Origin: Inquilinus ginsengisoli_A
Lineage (GTDB): Bacteria; Pseudomonadota; Alphaproteobacteria; DSM-16000; Inquilinaceae
Direction: 5' to 3'
DNA: 64,000 nucleotides
NCBI RefSeq assembly: GCF_031453975.1
Contig: NZ_JAVDPW010000008.1
Location: 396,592 to 460,591, forward strand
Made by a program: the position numbers and the translations under genes. Below are positions 28,842 to 36,380 of the stretch, one piece after another. Each line of letters starts with the position of its first letter. The stretch's first letter is position 1. A model generated the notes under the pieces. The model did no database searches and was not told where the DNA came from. It saw only the letters and a program-made list of their open reading frames with translations.

Positions 28842-29410
28842 GCTTCGACCTCAGCCCCGCCGCCGCCCGCGCCCTGGCCATCGGCCTGCTGCTGCTGCTG
28901 GTGGCGGGCATCGGCGTCGGCTTCGCCGCCGGGACGGTCGCCATCCGCGACGCCGACGACACCGCCGCTGGGCTGCGGCAGGAGCTGGCGCTGCTGGCCC
29001 GGCTGTCGATGACGCGCGACCGGCTGGAGGAGCGGCGGGCCGCGCTGGTCGCCGCCGCGGGCGGGGCCACCCCGGCGCTGCAGGGCGCCAGTCCGGCGAT
29101 CGCCGCGGCCTCGCTGCAGCAGCTGGTCGGCGGCATCGTCGCGGCCCATGCCGGCCGGGTCGACAGCACGCTGGTGCTGCCGGCGATCGAGGATCCCGGC
29201 TATACCAGGATCGGGCTGCGGGCCACCTTCAGTGCCCGGATCGGCGCGCTGCGCGACATCCTGTATGCTTTCGAGGCGGGCGCGCCGCCGCTGTTCATCC
29301 CGGCGTTCACCATCCGCGCCGACACCGCGGCGGGGGATTCCGAGGACCCGGACCTGACCGTGTCGGTCGACCTCTATGGCGTGATGCGCCGATCGGCGGA
29401 GGGCAGTTGA
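28838..29410 (+). CDS. gspM: Type II secretion protein GspM
   Basis: This 190-residue protein has an N-terminal transmembrane helix (ARALAIGLLLLLVAGIGVGF), a coiled-coil-like segment (LRQELALLARLSMTRDRLEE) and a periplasmic ferredoxin-like domain (AASLQQLVGGIVAAHAGRVD, LRDILYAFEAGAPPLFI). This is the GspM/PilO pattern. It overlaps gspL by 4 nt (ATGA) and partners it in the inner-membrane platform. Confidence 0.86.
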   Translation: MSFDLSPAAARALAIGLLLLLVAGIGVGFAAGTVAIRDADDTAAGLRQELALLARLSMTRDRLEERRAALVAAAGGATPALQGASPAIAAASLQQLVGGIVAAHAGRVDSTLVLPAIEDPGYTRIGLRATFSARIGALRDILYAFEAGAPPLFIPAFTIRADTAAGDSEDPDLTVSVDLYGVMRRSAEGS

Positions 29411-29411
29411 G

Positions 29412-29927
29412 ATGGCGTGGCACCCCCTGACCCGGCTGCTGGTGGCGCTCGGCCCGCTGGTCATCGCCGGATCCTACCTGCTGACGCCGGAGGATCCGTC
29501 CGCGGTGCCCGCCGTGGTCCGCGCCGGCAACGCCCAGGCCGCGCTGCCGCCGGAAGGCGGGGCCGCGCCACCCGCGCCGGCCCTGGTGGCGGCACCTGAC
29601 CTGGCCAGCCTGACCGAGACGGTGGAGCGGCCGCTGTTCAGCACCTCGCGCCGGCCGCCGCAGCCGCTGCCGGAGCCGGAGCCGACCGTCGAAGCCCCGG
29701 TGGCCACGCCGGCGCCGCCGCCGCCGTCGATGACGCTGCAGGGCATCATGCTGGCCGGGGACCGCAGCGCCGCCCTGCTGCGCCGCGACGACACCGGCGA
29801 GACCGTGACGCTGCACGAGGGCGACAATCTCGCCGGCTGGCAGGTCGAGCGGATCGCCGCGGGCTCGGTGACGCTGAGCGGCCCGGACGGAGCGGCCGAG
29901 CTGCCGCTGTTCCCGCCCGCCCCGTGA
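29412..29927 (+). CDS. GspC/GspN-like protein with an HR-type domain
   Basis: This 171-residue protein has one N-terminal transmembrane segment (TRLLVALGPLVIAGSYLL) and a Pro/Ala linker. A compact C-terminal domain follows (SMTLQGIMLAGDRSAALLRR, VTLHEGDNLAGWQVERI) that resembles the homology region of GspC. The short motif VERPLFSTSRRPP before it is typical of alphaproteobacterial GspN/GspC-like proteins. No other gspC is present in this locus, so this protein probably bridges the inner-membrane platform and the secretin GspD. It starts one base after the gspM stop. There is no PDZ or coiled-coil end. Confidence 0.7.
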   Translation: MAWHPLTRLLVALGPLVIAGSYLLTPEDPSAVPAVVRAGNAQAALPPEGGAAPPAPALVAAPDLASLTETVERPLFSTSRRPPQPLPEPEPTVEAPVATPAPPPPSMTLQGIMLAGDRSAALLRRDDTGETVTLHEGDNLAGWQVERIAAGSVTLSGPDGAAELPLFPPAP

Positions 29928-30580
29928 CGCGCCGCCCTCTGAAACGCCATGGGGCCCGTTCCCTGGCGCTGCTGGCGGCGCTGGCCTGCCTGGCGCCCGG
30001 TCCCGGGCTGCGGGCGCAGACCCTGCCGGGCGAAGGCTGGATCATGCCGGCGGACCCCGACCCCGGCAGCCTGATCCCCAGCCGGCCGGACGCCGACGCC
30101 ACGGCGGCCGTGCCGCAGCCGGCCCAGAAGAGCGCCGTCACCCCCGCCCAGATCCGCCGCCTGATCGTGGCGCGGCTGCGGCTGGCCGATGCCCGGGCGC
30201 GGCCGACGGTGCTGCACCAGGCCAGCTGCCTGGCCTATGCCGTGTATTTCGAAGCCCAGGGCGAGCAGCGGCTGGGCCAGCTGGCGGTGGCGCAGGTGGT
30301 GCTGAACCGGCTGCGCGACCCGGACTATCCCAAGACCATCTGCACCGTGATCGGCGACCACGGCCAGTTCCCCTGGACCACCGGCGACCTGACCATCCGC
30401 GACATGCCCCGGTTCCGCATCGCCTGGTCGGTGGCGCTGCATGTCATGGCCGGCATCTTCACCGACCCGACCGCCGGCGCCACCCATTTCTACGCCCCGG
30501 CGCGGGTGCGGGCGCCGGCCTGGGCGACGGCGGAGGCCTACCGTACCACCATCGGTGGCCACCGCTTCTTCCGGCCCTGA
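29924..30580 (+). CDS. SleB-family cell-wall hydrolase, last gene of the secretion operon
   Basis: This 218-residue protein has a signal peptide (SLALLAALACLAPGPGLRAQ) and the Hydrolase_2/SleB domain from about residue 97. CLAYAVYFEAQGEQ contains the catalytic Glu; LAVAQVVLNRLRDPDYP, TICTVIG and a C-terminal THFYAP follow. Family members are lytic transglycosylases acting on peptidoglycan. Its GTG start overlaps the stop of the GspC/N-like gene (GTGA), so it is translationally coupled to the type II secretion operon. It may open the wall for secreton assembly, which is inference. A family A repeat follows it. Confidence 0.88.
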   Translation: MTRRPLKRHGARSLALLAALACLAPGPGLRAQTLPGEGWIMPADPDPGSLIPSRPDADATAAVPQPAQKSAVTPAQIRRLIVARLRLADARARPTVLHQASCLAYAVYFEAQGEQRLGQLAVAQVVLNRLRDPDYPKTICTVIGDHGQFPWTTGDLTIRDMPRFRIAWSVALHVMAGIFTDPTAGATHFYAPARVRAPAWATAEAYRTTIGGHRFFRP

Positions 30581-30602
30581 GCCGGCGCCGGCCCCCCAAC
30601 GC

Positions 30603-30692
30603 CGTCATTGCGAGGAGGCGGAAGCCGACGAAGCAATCCATGGCGCCGGTTCGGGCTGCCCGATGGATTGCTTCGCTACGCTCGCAATGACG
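30603..30692. repeat. Palindromic dispersed repeat, family A copy 2
   Basis: A 90-bp element with terminal CGTCATTGCGAG / CTCGCAATGACG arms and the internal GAAGCAATCCATGG / GATGGATTGCTTC pair. It is the same family as 8246-8332 and 51585-51672. It lies 22 bp after the SleB-type gene, where it would form the transcript end. Confidence 0.9.
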
Positions 30693-30818
30693 ATCTCGGG
30701 AGTCGAGAGGTCTCTCCTCGGACAATTGGCAAGATCTGCCCGATGCCTGTCGTTCGCGCCAATGGCAGCCGAGGCGCCGGCTGGGCACAGTTGCGGTCAT
30801 TCCAACCGGAGACCCGCC

Positions 30819-31238
30819 ATGACCAGCCCTGCCCCGAGATCCGCCCCCAGCGTCGTCGCCGCGATCCCCGCCGCCCCGTCCGATGTCGCCCTGGCGCATT
30901 TCCGCGCCCGACTGGGCTTCGAGACCGACTGCTCCGACGTCCATGCCGCCCTGGCGTCCGGCGCCCCCGACTTCGTCCTGGCCGAGGCCCGTGGCCCGAA
31001 CGCCTATGCCGCCGGCCGCATCGCCGGCGCGATCAACCTGCCGCATCGCGAGATCACGGCGGAGCGGATGGCGGAATGGCCTGCGGACACGCTGTTCGTG
31101 GTCTATTGCGCCGGGCCGCACTGCAATGGCGCCGACCGCGCCGCCATCAAGCTGGCCGAGCTGGGCCGGCCGGTGAAGGTGATGATCGGCGGCCTGGCCG
31201 GCTGGCTGGACGAAGGCTTCACCCTCGAGCAGGCGTAA
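30819..31238 (+). CDS. Rhodanese-like domain protein
   Basis: This 139-residue single-domain protein has GRIAGAINLPHREI near residue 66 and the active-site loop VYCAGPHCNGADRAA with the persulfide-forming Cys at about 97. The loop is longer than the standard CxxGxR of sulfurtransferases, so phosphatase-like or other chemistry is possible. GGAGACCCGCC upstream supports the ATG. There is no signal peptide, so it is cytoplasmic. It lies ahead of upp with a 78-bp gap. Confidence 0.87.
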   Translation: MTSPAPRSAPSVVAAIPAAPSDVALAHFRARLGFETDCSDVHAALASGAPDFVLAEARGPNAYAAGRIAGAINLPHREITAERMAEWPADTLFVVYCAGPHCNGADRAAIKLAELGRPVKVMIGGLAGWLDEGFTLEQA

Positions 31239-31316
31239 CCGCCGAGTCCGGCGCGCCCCTTGGAACCGTCGGCCCGGCCCTGTATGGTCGGGCCGCAACC
31301 GCCGCGCCGAGGCCCG

Positions 31317-31967
31317 ATGAAGACGCTGCCCGAATTCCCCAACCTCTTCATCCTCGACCACCCGCTGATCCAGCACAAGCTGTCGCACATGCGCGACAAG
31401 GGCCGGTCGACCAACGGATTCCGCACCCTGCTGCGCGAGATCTCGCTGCTGATGGGCTACGAGATCACCCGCGACCTGCCGATGACCAGCGAGCGGATCG
31501 AGACGCCGCTGGAGCCGATGGACGCCCCCGTCCTGATGGGCAAGAAGGTGGCGCTGGTCGCGATCCTGCGCGCCGGCCTCGGCATGACCGAGGGGCTGAT
31601 CGAGCTGATCCCCTCCGCCCGCCAGGGCCATATCGGGCTGTATCGCGATCACGACACCAAGATGCCGGTCGAATACCTGGTGAAGCTGCCGGAGCCGCAG
31701 GGCCGCATCTTCATCGCGGTCGACCCGATGCTGGCCACCGGCAATTCCGCGGTGCACGCGATCGACGTGCTGAACCGCCACGGCGTGCCGGACGAGCTGA
31801 TCCGCTTCATGGCCCTCGTGGCGGTGCCGGAAGGCGTGCGCACGCTGCACGCAAAGCACCCCGGCGTGCGCATCTACACCGCGGCGCTGGACCGCTGCCT
31901 CGACGGCAACGCCTATATCCTTCCGGGCCTCGGCGATGCCGGGGACCGCATGTTCGGCACGAAGTGA
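31317..31967 (+). CDS. upp: Uracil phosphoribosyltransferase
   Basis: This 216-residue enzyme matches Upp throughout: HPLIQHKLSHMRDK at the N-terminus, ALVAILRAGLGMTEG near residue 80, the PRPP-binding VDPMLATGNS near 135, and the C-terminal DGNAYILPGLGDAGDR. It salvages uracil to UMP using PRPP. The ATG gives the normal length. DUF4170 follows after 5 nt on the same strand. Confidence 0.96.
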   Translation: MKTLPEFPNLFILDHPLIQHKLSHMRDKGRSTNGFRTLLREISLLMGYEITRDLPMTSERIETPLEPMDAPVLMGKKVALVAILRAGLGMTEGLIELIPSARQGHIGLYRDHDTKMPVEYLVKLPEPQGRIFIAVDPMLATGNSAVHAIDVLNRHGVPDELIRFMALVAVPEGVRTLHAKHPGVRIYTAALDRCLDGNAYILPGLGDAGDRMFGTK

Positions 31968-31972
31968 GCGAA

Positions 31973-32218
31973 ATGACCGACCAGCCCAAGCAGCTGCTGC
32001 ACCTCGTCCTCGGCGGCGACCTCAAGGACCCCACCGGGATCGAGTTCTCCGACCTGTCGAAGCTCGACATCGTCGGCGTTTTCCCGAACTACGCCGAGGC
32101 CTATGCCGCGTGGCGGGCCAAGGCGGCGGCGACGGTGGACGACGCGCAGAAACGCTATTTCGTCGTGCATCTGCACCGGCTGCTGGACCCGTCGACCGAC
32201 CCCAGCCGCAAGGGCTGA
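31973..32218 (+). CDS. DUF4170 family protein, 81 residues
   Basis: This small soluble protein (LLHLVLGGDLKDPTGIEFSD, IVGVFPNYAEAYAAWRAKA, YFVVHLHRLLDP) matches DUF4170, a family of about 75-85 residues characteristic of alphaproteobacteria and without a known function. It is 5 nt after upp and likely translated from the same message. Its end abuts the convergent ohrR gene (23 nt). Confidence 0.82.
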   Translation: MTDQPKQLLHLVLGGDLKDPTGIEFSDLSKLDIVGVFPNYAEAYAAWRAKAAATVDDAQKRYFVVHLHRLLDPSTDPSRKG

Positions 32219-32241
32219 CGCGCCCAGGCTTTCTGGCGGTC

Positions 32242-32700
32242 TTACTCGGCCGCCCCGGCGCTGGCGTGCAGGCTGTCGCGCACCTTCAGCAGTGAATCCC
32301 GCAGGCTGCCCGCCGTCTCCAGCGTCAGTTCGGCGGCGCAGCCGATCCCCTCGCCCACCGCCGCCACCTCGGCCTGCAGCGACCGTCCCGCGGGGGTCAG
32401 GTGGATGTTGACCACCCGCTCGTCCTCGCGGCTGCGGCGGCGCTCGACCAGGCCGGCCGCCTCGAGGCGCTTGAGCAGCGGCGTCAGCGTGCCGGAATCG
32501 AGGAACAGCTGCTCGCCGATCGCCTTCACCGCCAAGCCATCGCGTTCCCACAGCACCAGCATGACGAGGTATTGCGGATAGGTCAGGCCGATCCGGTCGA
32601 GCAGTGGCTTGTAGACGCGGTTGAAGGCATGCGCCGTGGAGTAGACGGCGAAGCACAGTTGCTGCGCCAGGCGCTGGTGGGGTTCCAGGGTATCGGGCAT
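32242..32700 (-). CDS. ohrR: Organic hydroperoxide-sensing repressor OhrR (MarR family)
   Basis: This 152-residue winged-helix protein contains the peroxidatic Cys in LAQQLCFAVYSTAHAFNRVY (C16), the hallmark of OhrR. The DNA-binding part follows (LTYPQYLVMLVLWE, IGEQLFLDSGTLTPLLKRLE, RRSREDERVVNIHLT). Oxidation of the Cys releases it from DNA and induces ohr. It is divergent from ohr with two copies of a 26-bp motif between them. The ATG at 32700 is preceded by GGGAGAG. Confidence 0.94.
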   Translation of the reverse strand: MPDTLEPHQRLAQQLCFAVYSTAHAFNRVYKPLLDRIGLTYPQYLVMLVLWERDGLAVKAIGEQLFLDSGTLTPLLKRLEAAGLVERRRSREDERVVNIHLTPAGRSLQAEVAAVGEGIGCAAELTLETAGSLRDSLLKVRDSLHASAGAAE

Positions 32701-32751
32701 CGCGGGCTCTCCCGGGGTGGGGAACGGGACAATCCGATTGGATACGCTCCA

Positions 32752-32777
32752 CAATTGGATTGCGCACCATTCAATTT
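32752..32777. promoter_or_regulatory. Putative OhrR operator, copy 1
   Basis: A 26-bp AT-rich motif beginning CAATTGGATTGCGC. It matches 20 of 26 positions with 32811-32836. CAATT/AATTG-containing sites are typical for OhrR. It lies 52 bp upstream of the ohrR start. Confidence 0.6.
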
Positions 32778-32810
32778 TGCGGCCGCGCCATACCGGAATC
32801 ACATATCGAG

Positions 32811-32836
32811 CAATTCAATTGTGCGCTATTTAATTT
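32811..32836. promoter_or_regulatory. Putative OhrR operator, copy 2
   Basis: The second copy of the motif, beginning CAATTCAATTGTGCGC, contains a CAATTCAATTG core and ends 45 bp before the ohr ATG. The two copies are direct repeats 59 bp apart, one near each divergent gene. Confidence 0.65.
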
Positions 32837-32881
32837 CTCGCAAGCGGCAACCCGCCGCCCCCTCATCAGCGAGATCCGATC

Positions 32882-33304
32882 ATGAGCATCCTCTATCGCA
32901 CCAAGGCCACGGCAACCGGCGGCCGTGACGGCCGCGCCACCAGCGAAGACGGCAAGCTGTCCGTCGCGCTGACCACGCCGAAGGAGCTCGGCGGCCAGGG
33001 CGGCGACGCCACCAATCCGGAGCAGCTGTTTGGCGCCGGCTATTCCGCCTGCTTCCTGAGCGCGCTGAAATTCGTTGCCGGCCAGCTGAAGGTGAAGGTC
33101 CCGGCGGACGCCACCGTCACGGCCGATGTCGGCGTCGGCCCGCGTGACGACGGCCAGGGCTTCGGCCTCGAGGTCGGGCTGACCATTGCCCTGCCCGGCG
33201 TGGAGCGTGCGGTCGCCGAGGACCTGGTCGCCCGCGCCCATGTGGTCTGCCCCTATTCGCACGCCACCCGCGGCAATCTCGACGTCCGCCTGACCGTCGC
33301 CTGA
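32882..33304 (+). CDS. ohr: Organic hydroperoxide reductase Ohr
   Basis: This 140-residue OsmC/Ohr-fold peroxidase has its two catalytic cysteines in YSACFLSA (C57) and HVVCPYSHATRGN (C123). NPEQLFGAGYSACF identifies the Ohr subfamily rather than OsmC. It reduces organic and fatty-acid hydroperoxides with lipoyl-dependent recycling. Expression should be controlled by the divergent OhrR. A hairpin terminator follows 10 nt after the stop. Confidence 0.96.
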   Translation: MSILYRTKATATGGRDGRATSEDGKLSVALTTPKELGGQGGDATNPEQLFGAGYSACFLSALKFVAGQLKVKVPADATVTADVGVGPRDDGQGFGLEVGLTIALPGVERAVAEDLVARAHVVCPYSHATRGNLDVRLTVA

Positions 33305-33313
33305 TCCCCCGGC

Positions 33314-33337
33314 CGGGCCGGCGATGACGCCGGCCCG
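33314..33337 (+). terminator. Terminator of ohr
   Basis: CGGGCCGGCG (33314-33323) pairs perfectly with CGCCGGCCCG (33328-33337) around ATGA and is followed by CCTTCCTTCTCCTT, a pyrimidine run rather than pure T. Confidence 0.7.
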
Positions 33338-33364
33338 CCTTCCTTCTCCTTCCGGAGTCGTTTC

Positions 33365-34138
33365 ATGAGCCTTCCCCTGAAGTCGCTCGCACTCGCCGCC
33401 GTCGCCGCCCTGGCGCTCGGCCTCGGCCCGGTGTCCGCCGAGGCCGCGCCCACCGGCGTCAAGAACATCGTCCTGGTCCACGGCGCCTTCGCCGACGGGT
33501 CGGGCTGGAACGGCGTGGTCGCCGCACTGCAGGCCAAGGGCTATCACGTCACCGCGGTGCAGAACCCGCTGACCTCGCTGGCCGACGACGTCGCCGCCAC
33601 CAAGCGGGTGCTGGCGCAGCAGGACGGCCCGACCCTGCTGGTCGGCCATTCCTGGGGCGGCGTGGTGATCACCCAGACCGAGTCGCCGAACATCGCCGGC
33701 CTGGTCTATGTCGCCGCCCTCGCGCCGGATGTCGGCGAATCCGCGGCCGATGTGTTCAAGCACGGCCCGGCGGCGGTCGAGGCCGATGCCATCCAGCCCG
33801 GCCCGGACGGCTTCGCCACCATCCCGGCAGCCCGCTTCCACAGCGCCTTCGCCGCCGATTCGTCGGTCAAGGAGGCGGCGGTGATGGCCGCCACCCAGGG
33901 CCCGATCGCGCTCGCGGCCTTCGGCGAGAAGGTGACCGTCGCGAACTGGAAGACCCTTCCGTCGTGGTTCCTGGTGTCGACCGCCGACCGCGTGATCAAC
34001 CCGGACCTTGAGCGTTGGGAGGCCCAGCGCATCGGCGCCCATGTCGTGTCGGTCACCGGCAGCCACACCGCCTTCGTGGCGAACCCGGCCGTGGTCGCCA
34101 AGGCGATCGAAGAGGCGGCGACGTCGCTGCACAAGTGA
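33365..34138 (+). CDS. Secreted alpha/beta-fold hydrolase
   Basis: This 257-residue protein has a signal peptide (LKSLALAAVAALALGLGPVS, then AEAA). The alpha/beta hydrolase core shows the oxyanion motif VHGAFADGS, the nucleophile elbow GHSWGG (Ser96), acid STADRVI and catalytic His in GSHTAFVANP. It resembles the EstC/pyrethroid esterase-like group often encoded near peroxide-stress genes. The substrate is unknown. It lies 60 nt after ohr with a terminator between, so it is probably a separate transcript. Confidence 0.88.
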   Translation: MSLPLKSLALAAVAALALGLGPVSAEAAPTGVKNIVLVHGAFADGSGWNGVVAALQAKGYHVTAVQNPLTSLADDVAATKRVLAQQDGPTLLVGHSWGGVVITQTESPNIAGLVYVAALAPDVGESAADVFKHGPAAVEADAIQPGPDGFATIPAARFHSAFAADSSVKEAAVMAATQGPIALAAFGEKVTVANWKTLPSWFLVSTADRVINPDLERWEAQRIGAHVVSVTGSHTAFVANPAVVAKAIEEAATSLHK

Positions 34139-34154
34139 TCTCCCTCTCCTGAGC

Positions 34155-34192
34155 GAAGGCCGCCCGTGGCGTTGCGCCACGGGCGGGCTTTC
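34155..34192 (+). terminator. Terminator after the alpha/beta hydrolase gene
   Basis: A long hairpin, CGCCCGTGGC against GCCACGGGCG, with flanking GGCC/GGGC pairing, is followed by CTTTCGTC. It lies 17-54 nt after the stop, on the plus strand. Confidence 0.75.
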
Positions 34193-34207
34193 GTCTAGGA
34201 CGGGGGA

Positions 34208-34768
34208 ATGACGATCGAACTGCTTGCCCCGTCCCTCGCCCGGCTGCCCTTCTATGCCGACGCCCTGCGGCGCGGCTGGTCGCCGGACACCGTTCGCAAG
34301 GCCGCGGCCGCCACGGAGCAGTTGGAGCGCATCGCCCAGGATCCGGTCGCCTTCGTCGCCGGGCTGGACGATCCCGAAGCCTGCGGCGGCCCGATCCCGA
34401 TGCCCGACGGCACCACCGTGCCGCGGCTGCCCGGTTTCCAGCGCTGGCTTTGGGATGGCGAATTCTGCGGCAGCATCAACCTTCGCTGGCAGCCCGGCGG
34501 GGCCGCTCTGCCGCCGCATGTGCTGGGCCATATCGGCTATTCCGTGGTGCCCTGGATGCAGGGCCGCGGCCATGCCACGCGGGCCCTGGCCCTGCTGCTG
34601 CCGGAGGCCCGGGCGCACGGCCTGCCCTATGTCGAGCTGACCACCAACCCCGACAACATCCCGTCGCAGCGGGTCATCCTGGCGAATGGCGGCCGGCTGG
34701 TCGAACGCTTCCGCAAGGCGGCGGCCTATGGCGAGGACGAGGCGCTGCGGTTCCGCATCGACCTGTGA
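34208..34768 (+). CDS. GNAT-family N-acetyltransferase
   Basis: This 186-residue protein shows the acetyl-CoA binding region GHIGYSVVPWMQGRGHATRA (R/QxxGxG/A loop), followed by LPYVELTTNPDNIPSQRVIL and a C-terminal strand. The substrate is unknown. It starts just after the terminator at 34155-34192, preceded by GGACGGGGGA. The next gene starts about 90 nt downstream. Confidence 0.85.
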   Translation: MTIELLAPSLARLPFYADALRRGWSPDTVRKAAAATEQLERIAQDPVAFVAGLDDPEACGGPIPMPDGTTVPRLPGFQRWLWDGEFCGSINLRWQPGGAALPPHVLGHIGYSVVPWMQGRGHATRALALLLPEARAHGLPYVELTTNPDNIPSQRVILANGGRLVERFRKAAAYGEDEALRFRIDL

Positions 34769-34859
34769 CGGCGGCGCAAGCCGCCGTCGCGGCGATGGAG
34801 TCCGGGCCGGGCTTGCCGTAAACCGGTCCCGGCTTCGCGATTCGGGACGGGAGATCGGC

Positions 34860-36047
34860 ATGGCGGCAAGCGGCGACAGATCATCGGCGGCCGTGCTGGT
34901 GCGGCCGATGCTGGGCCTCGCGCTCGGCGCCGGCACCCTGCCGCTGCTCTATGCCGGGGTGTTCCCCCTGCTGCTGCCGGCGATGGCGGCGCAGGTCGGC
35001 GCCGGCGGGCTGGTGGCGGCGGAAGCGCTGCTGGCCCTGCTGCCCTACCTGCTATGGGCCACCCTGGCCCGGCGCCGCGACGAACGCGCGCCGATCATCG
35101 CCGGCGGCGTGCTGCTGGCGGTGGCGCTGGCCGGCCTGCTGGTCCTGTTGCGCCGGCCGCTGGCGCCCGGCGACGGCGTCCTGCTTCCCGGCCTGCTATG
35201 GGCGGCGGCGGTGGCCGGTGCCGCCGGGCTGGTGGTCGGCAACCATCTGCGGCTGGTCCGGCTGAGCGGCGGGTCCAGTGGCCGCACCGCGGTGCTGGCC
35301 GCCGCCTCCGCGACGCTGCTGGGCCCGATCCTGGCCAATGCCATCCTGGAGCTGCTGACGCCGGCCGCCGGGCAGCCGGGGATCTCGTCCGGGCCCTGCC
35401 TGTTCTGGGCGGCCATGGCGCTGGCCCTCGCCTTCGTCAGCTGGCGCAGCCCGGCGGTCGATGCCGCCCCATCGGCCCCGGCCAACTGGCCGGCGATCCT
35501 CGCGGCGACCATCGGGCTGGTGCTGCTGCTGGCCCCGATCATCTGGCTGAACGCCGTCCGGCTGCCGTTGCTGGTCCATGCCGCATCGGTTGCCGGCGTC
35601 GCGGTGCCCGGCCTGCTCGGCCAGGCGGCGATGTTCGGCTATCTCGCCATCGCCGTGGTGCTGGTGCTGGCGGCGCTGCATCCCGGCCTAGCCACCCTGC
35701 TGGCCGGCCCGCTGGCCGTGGCCATCGTGGTGTGGGCGCTGGTCGGGCTCGACATCCAGGTGCCGGTCTCCCTAGCCTGGGCGGTCAGCAGCGATCCGGC
35801 CTATGCCCTGGCCCTGATCGCCGGGCTGGCGGCGATTCTCGGCCGCGGCGCCGGGCCGGTCCGCATCGCCCTCGCCTGGACCGCGCTGCAGGCGGCATCC
35901 GTGCTGGGCAACCGCGGCGGTCAGGCCTGGTGGCAGCAGAACCAGTTCGTGGTCACCGATGCGATGCGCCAGGCCGGCATCGGCATGGCCGTGCTCGGCG
36001 CGCTGGTCCTGCTCGGCATCATCCTCGCCCGCCGCGCCCGGGGCTGA
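34860..36047 (+). CDS. Multi-pass membrane protein of unknown family
   Basis: This 395-residue protein is made almost entirely of hydrophobic helices (about 12), with short Arg-rich loops (WATLARRRDERAP near residue 65) and a C-terminal RRARG. The overall shape resembles an MFS-type or polytopic transporter, but I see no MFS motif A and cannot name the family. The ATG at 34860 follows GGGAGATCGGC. There is no partner gene; a hairpin lies just downstream. Confidence 0.7.
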   Translation: MAASGDRSSAAVLVRPMLGLALGAGTLPLLYAGVFPLLLPAMAAQVGAGGLVAAEALLALLPYLLWATLARRRDERAPIIAGGVLLAVALAGLLVLLRRPLAPGDGVLLPGLLWAAAVAGAAGLVVGNHLRLVRLSGGSSGRTAVLAAASATLLGPILANAILELLTPAAGQPGISSGPCLFWAAMALALAFVSWRSPAVDAAPSAPANWPAILAATIGLVLLLAPIIWLNAVRLPLLVHAASVAGVAVPGLLGQAAMFGYLAIAVVLVLAALHPGLATLLAGPLAVAIVVWALVGLDIQVPVSLAWAVSSDPAYALALIAGLAAILGRGAGPVRIALAWTALQAASVLGNRGGQAWWQQNQFVVTDAMRQAGIGMAVLGALVLLGIILARRARG

Positions 36048-36060
36048 GGCCGACAGAAAG

Positions 36061-36090
36061 GAAGCCCCCGGAGGGTGCTCCGGGGGCTTC
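36061..36090. terminator. Hairpin terminator between convergent transcripts
   Basis: GAAGCCCCCGGAG pairs perfectly with CTCCGGGGGCTTC around GGTG. It lies 13 nt after the membrane-protein stop. On the minus strand it is followed by CTTTCTGT, so it could also end a minus-strand transcript from the 36173-36262 frame. Confidence 0.75.
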
Positions 36091-36172
36091 GAGTGTGGAT
36101 CGGGCCGGAGGAACGCCAGCCAGGGACCGGCCCGATCGTCGACGGATCGACGGCTTTCGCGATGGCGGCGGC

Positions 36173-36262
36173 TTAGGTCCAGCCCGCCCGATCCGCGATC
36201 TCCACGGCCCGAGGGCCGCCAGCAACCGCGCTGCCGGGGAGGGGGCGACCGGCCTTCGTCAT
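36173..36262 (-). CDS. Possible 29-residue peptide with a strong ribosome binding site
   Basis: MTKAGRPLPGSAVAGGPRAV and nine further residues are encoded in a short frame. AGGAG lies 8 nt upstream of the ATG, unusually good for this window. A 25-bp imperfect palindrome lies about 33 nt upstream of the start, and a perfect hairpin lies downstream at 36061-36090. Together these look like a small independent transcription unit. There is no hydrophobic segment and no known family. It could equally be a regulatory RNA with a chance frame. Confidence 0.4.
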   Translation of the reverse strand: MTKAGRPLPGSAVAGGPRAVEIADRAGWT

Positions 36263-36282
36263 CTCCCGCTCTCCTCGGCAAC

Positions 36283-36307
36283 GCGACTGCAATTCATTCG
36301 CAATCGC
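36283..36307. promoter_or_regulatory. Imperfect palindrome upstream of the 29-residue frame
   Basis: A 25-bp sequence, 9 of 12 base pairs symmetrical around 36295, whose core reads TGCGAATGAATTGCA on the minus strand. It is in an AT-richer patch where a promoter would be expected. The core is loosely similar to alphaproteobacterial Fur/Mur-type boxes; the assignment is speculative. Confidence 0.4.
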
Positions 36308-36346
36308 AGAATACAACTCTGGCTGGGCGGCGCAAGCAGAATCGCC

Positions 36347-36375
36347 GAGGCCCCGACCAGGATGATCGGGGCCTC
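36347..36375 (-). terminator. Hairpin after the secreted protein gene at 36381
   Basis: GAGGCCCCGA (36347-36356) pairs with TCGGGGCCTC (36366-36375). It starts 6 nt past the stop of the minus-strand gene and is followed on that strand by GGCGATTCTGCTT. It is probably a terminator, although the T-run is poor. Confidence 0.65.
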
Positions 36376-36380
36376 TCGCG

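Noticed and set aside
32703..32802. An N-terminal extension of OhrR starting at 32802
   Set aside because: The extra residues have no family match and would cover the operator copy at 32752-32777. The ATG at 32700 has a good ribosome binding site and the normal OhrR length.
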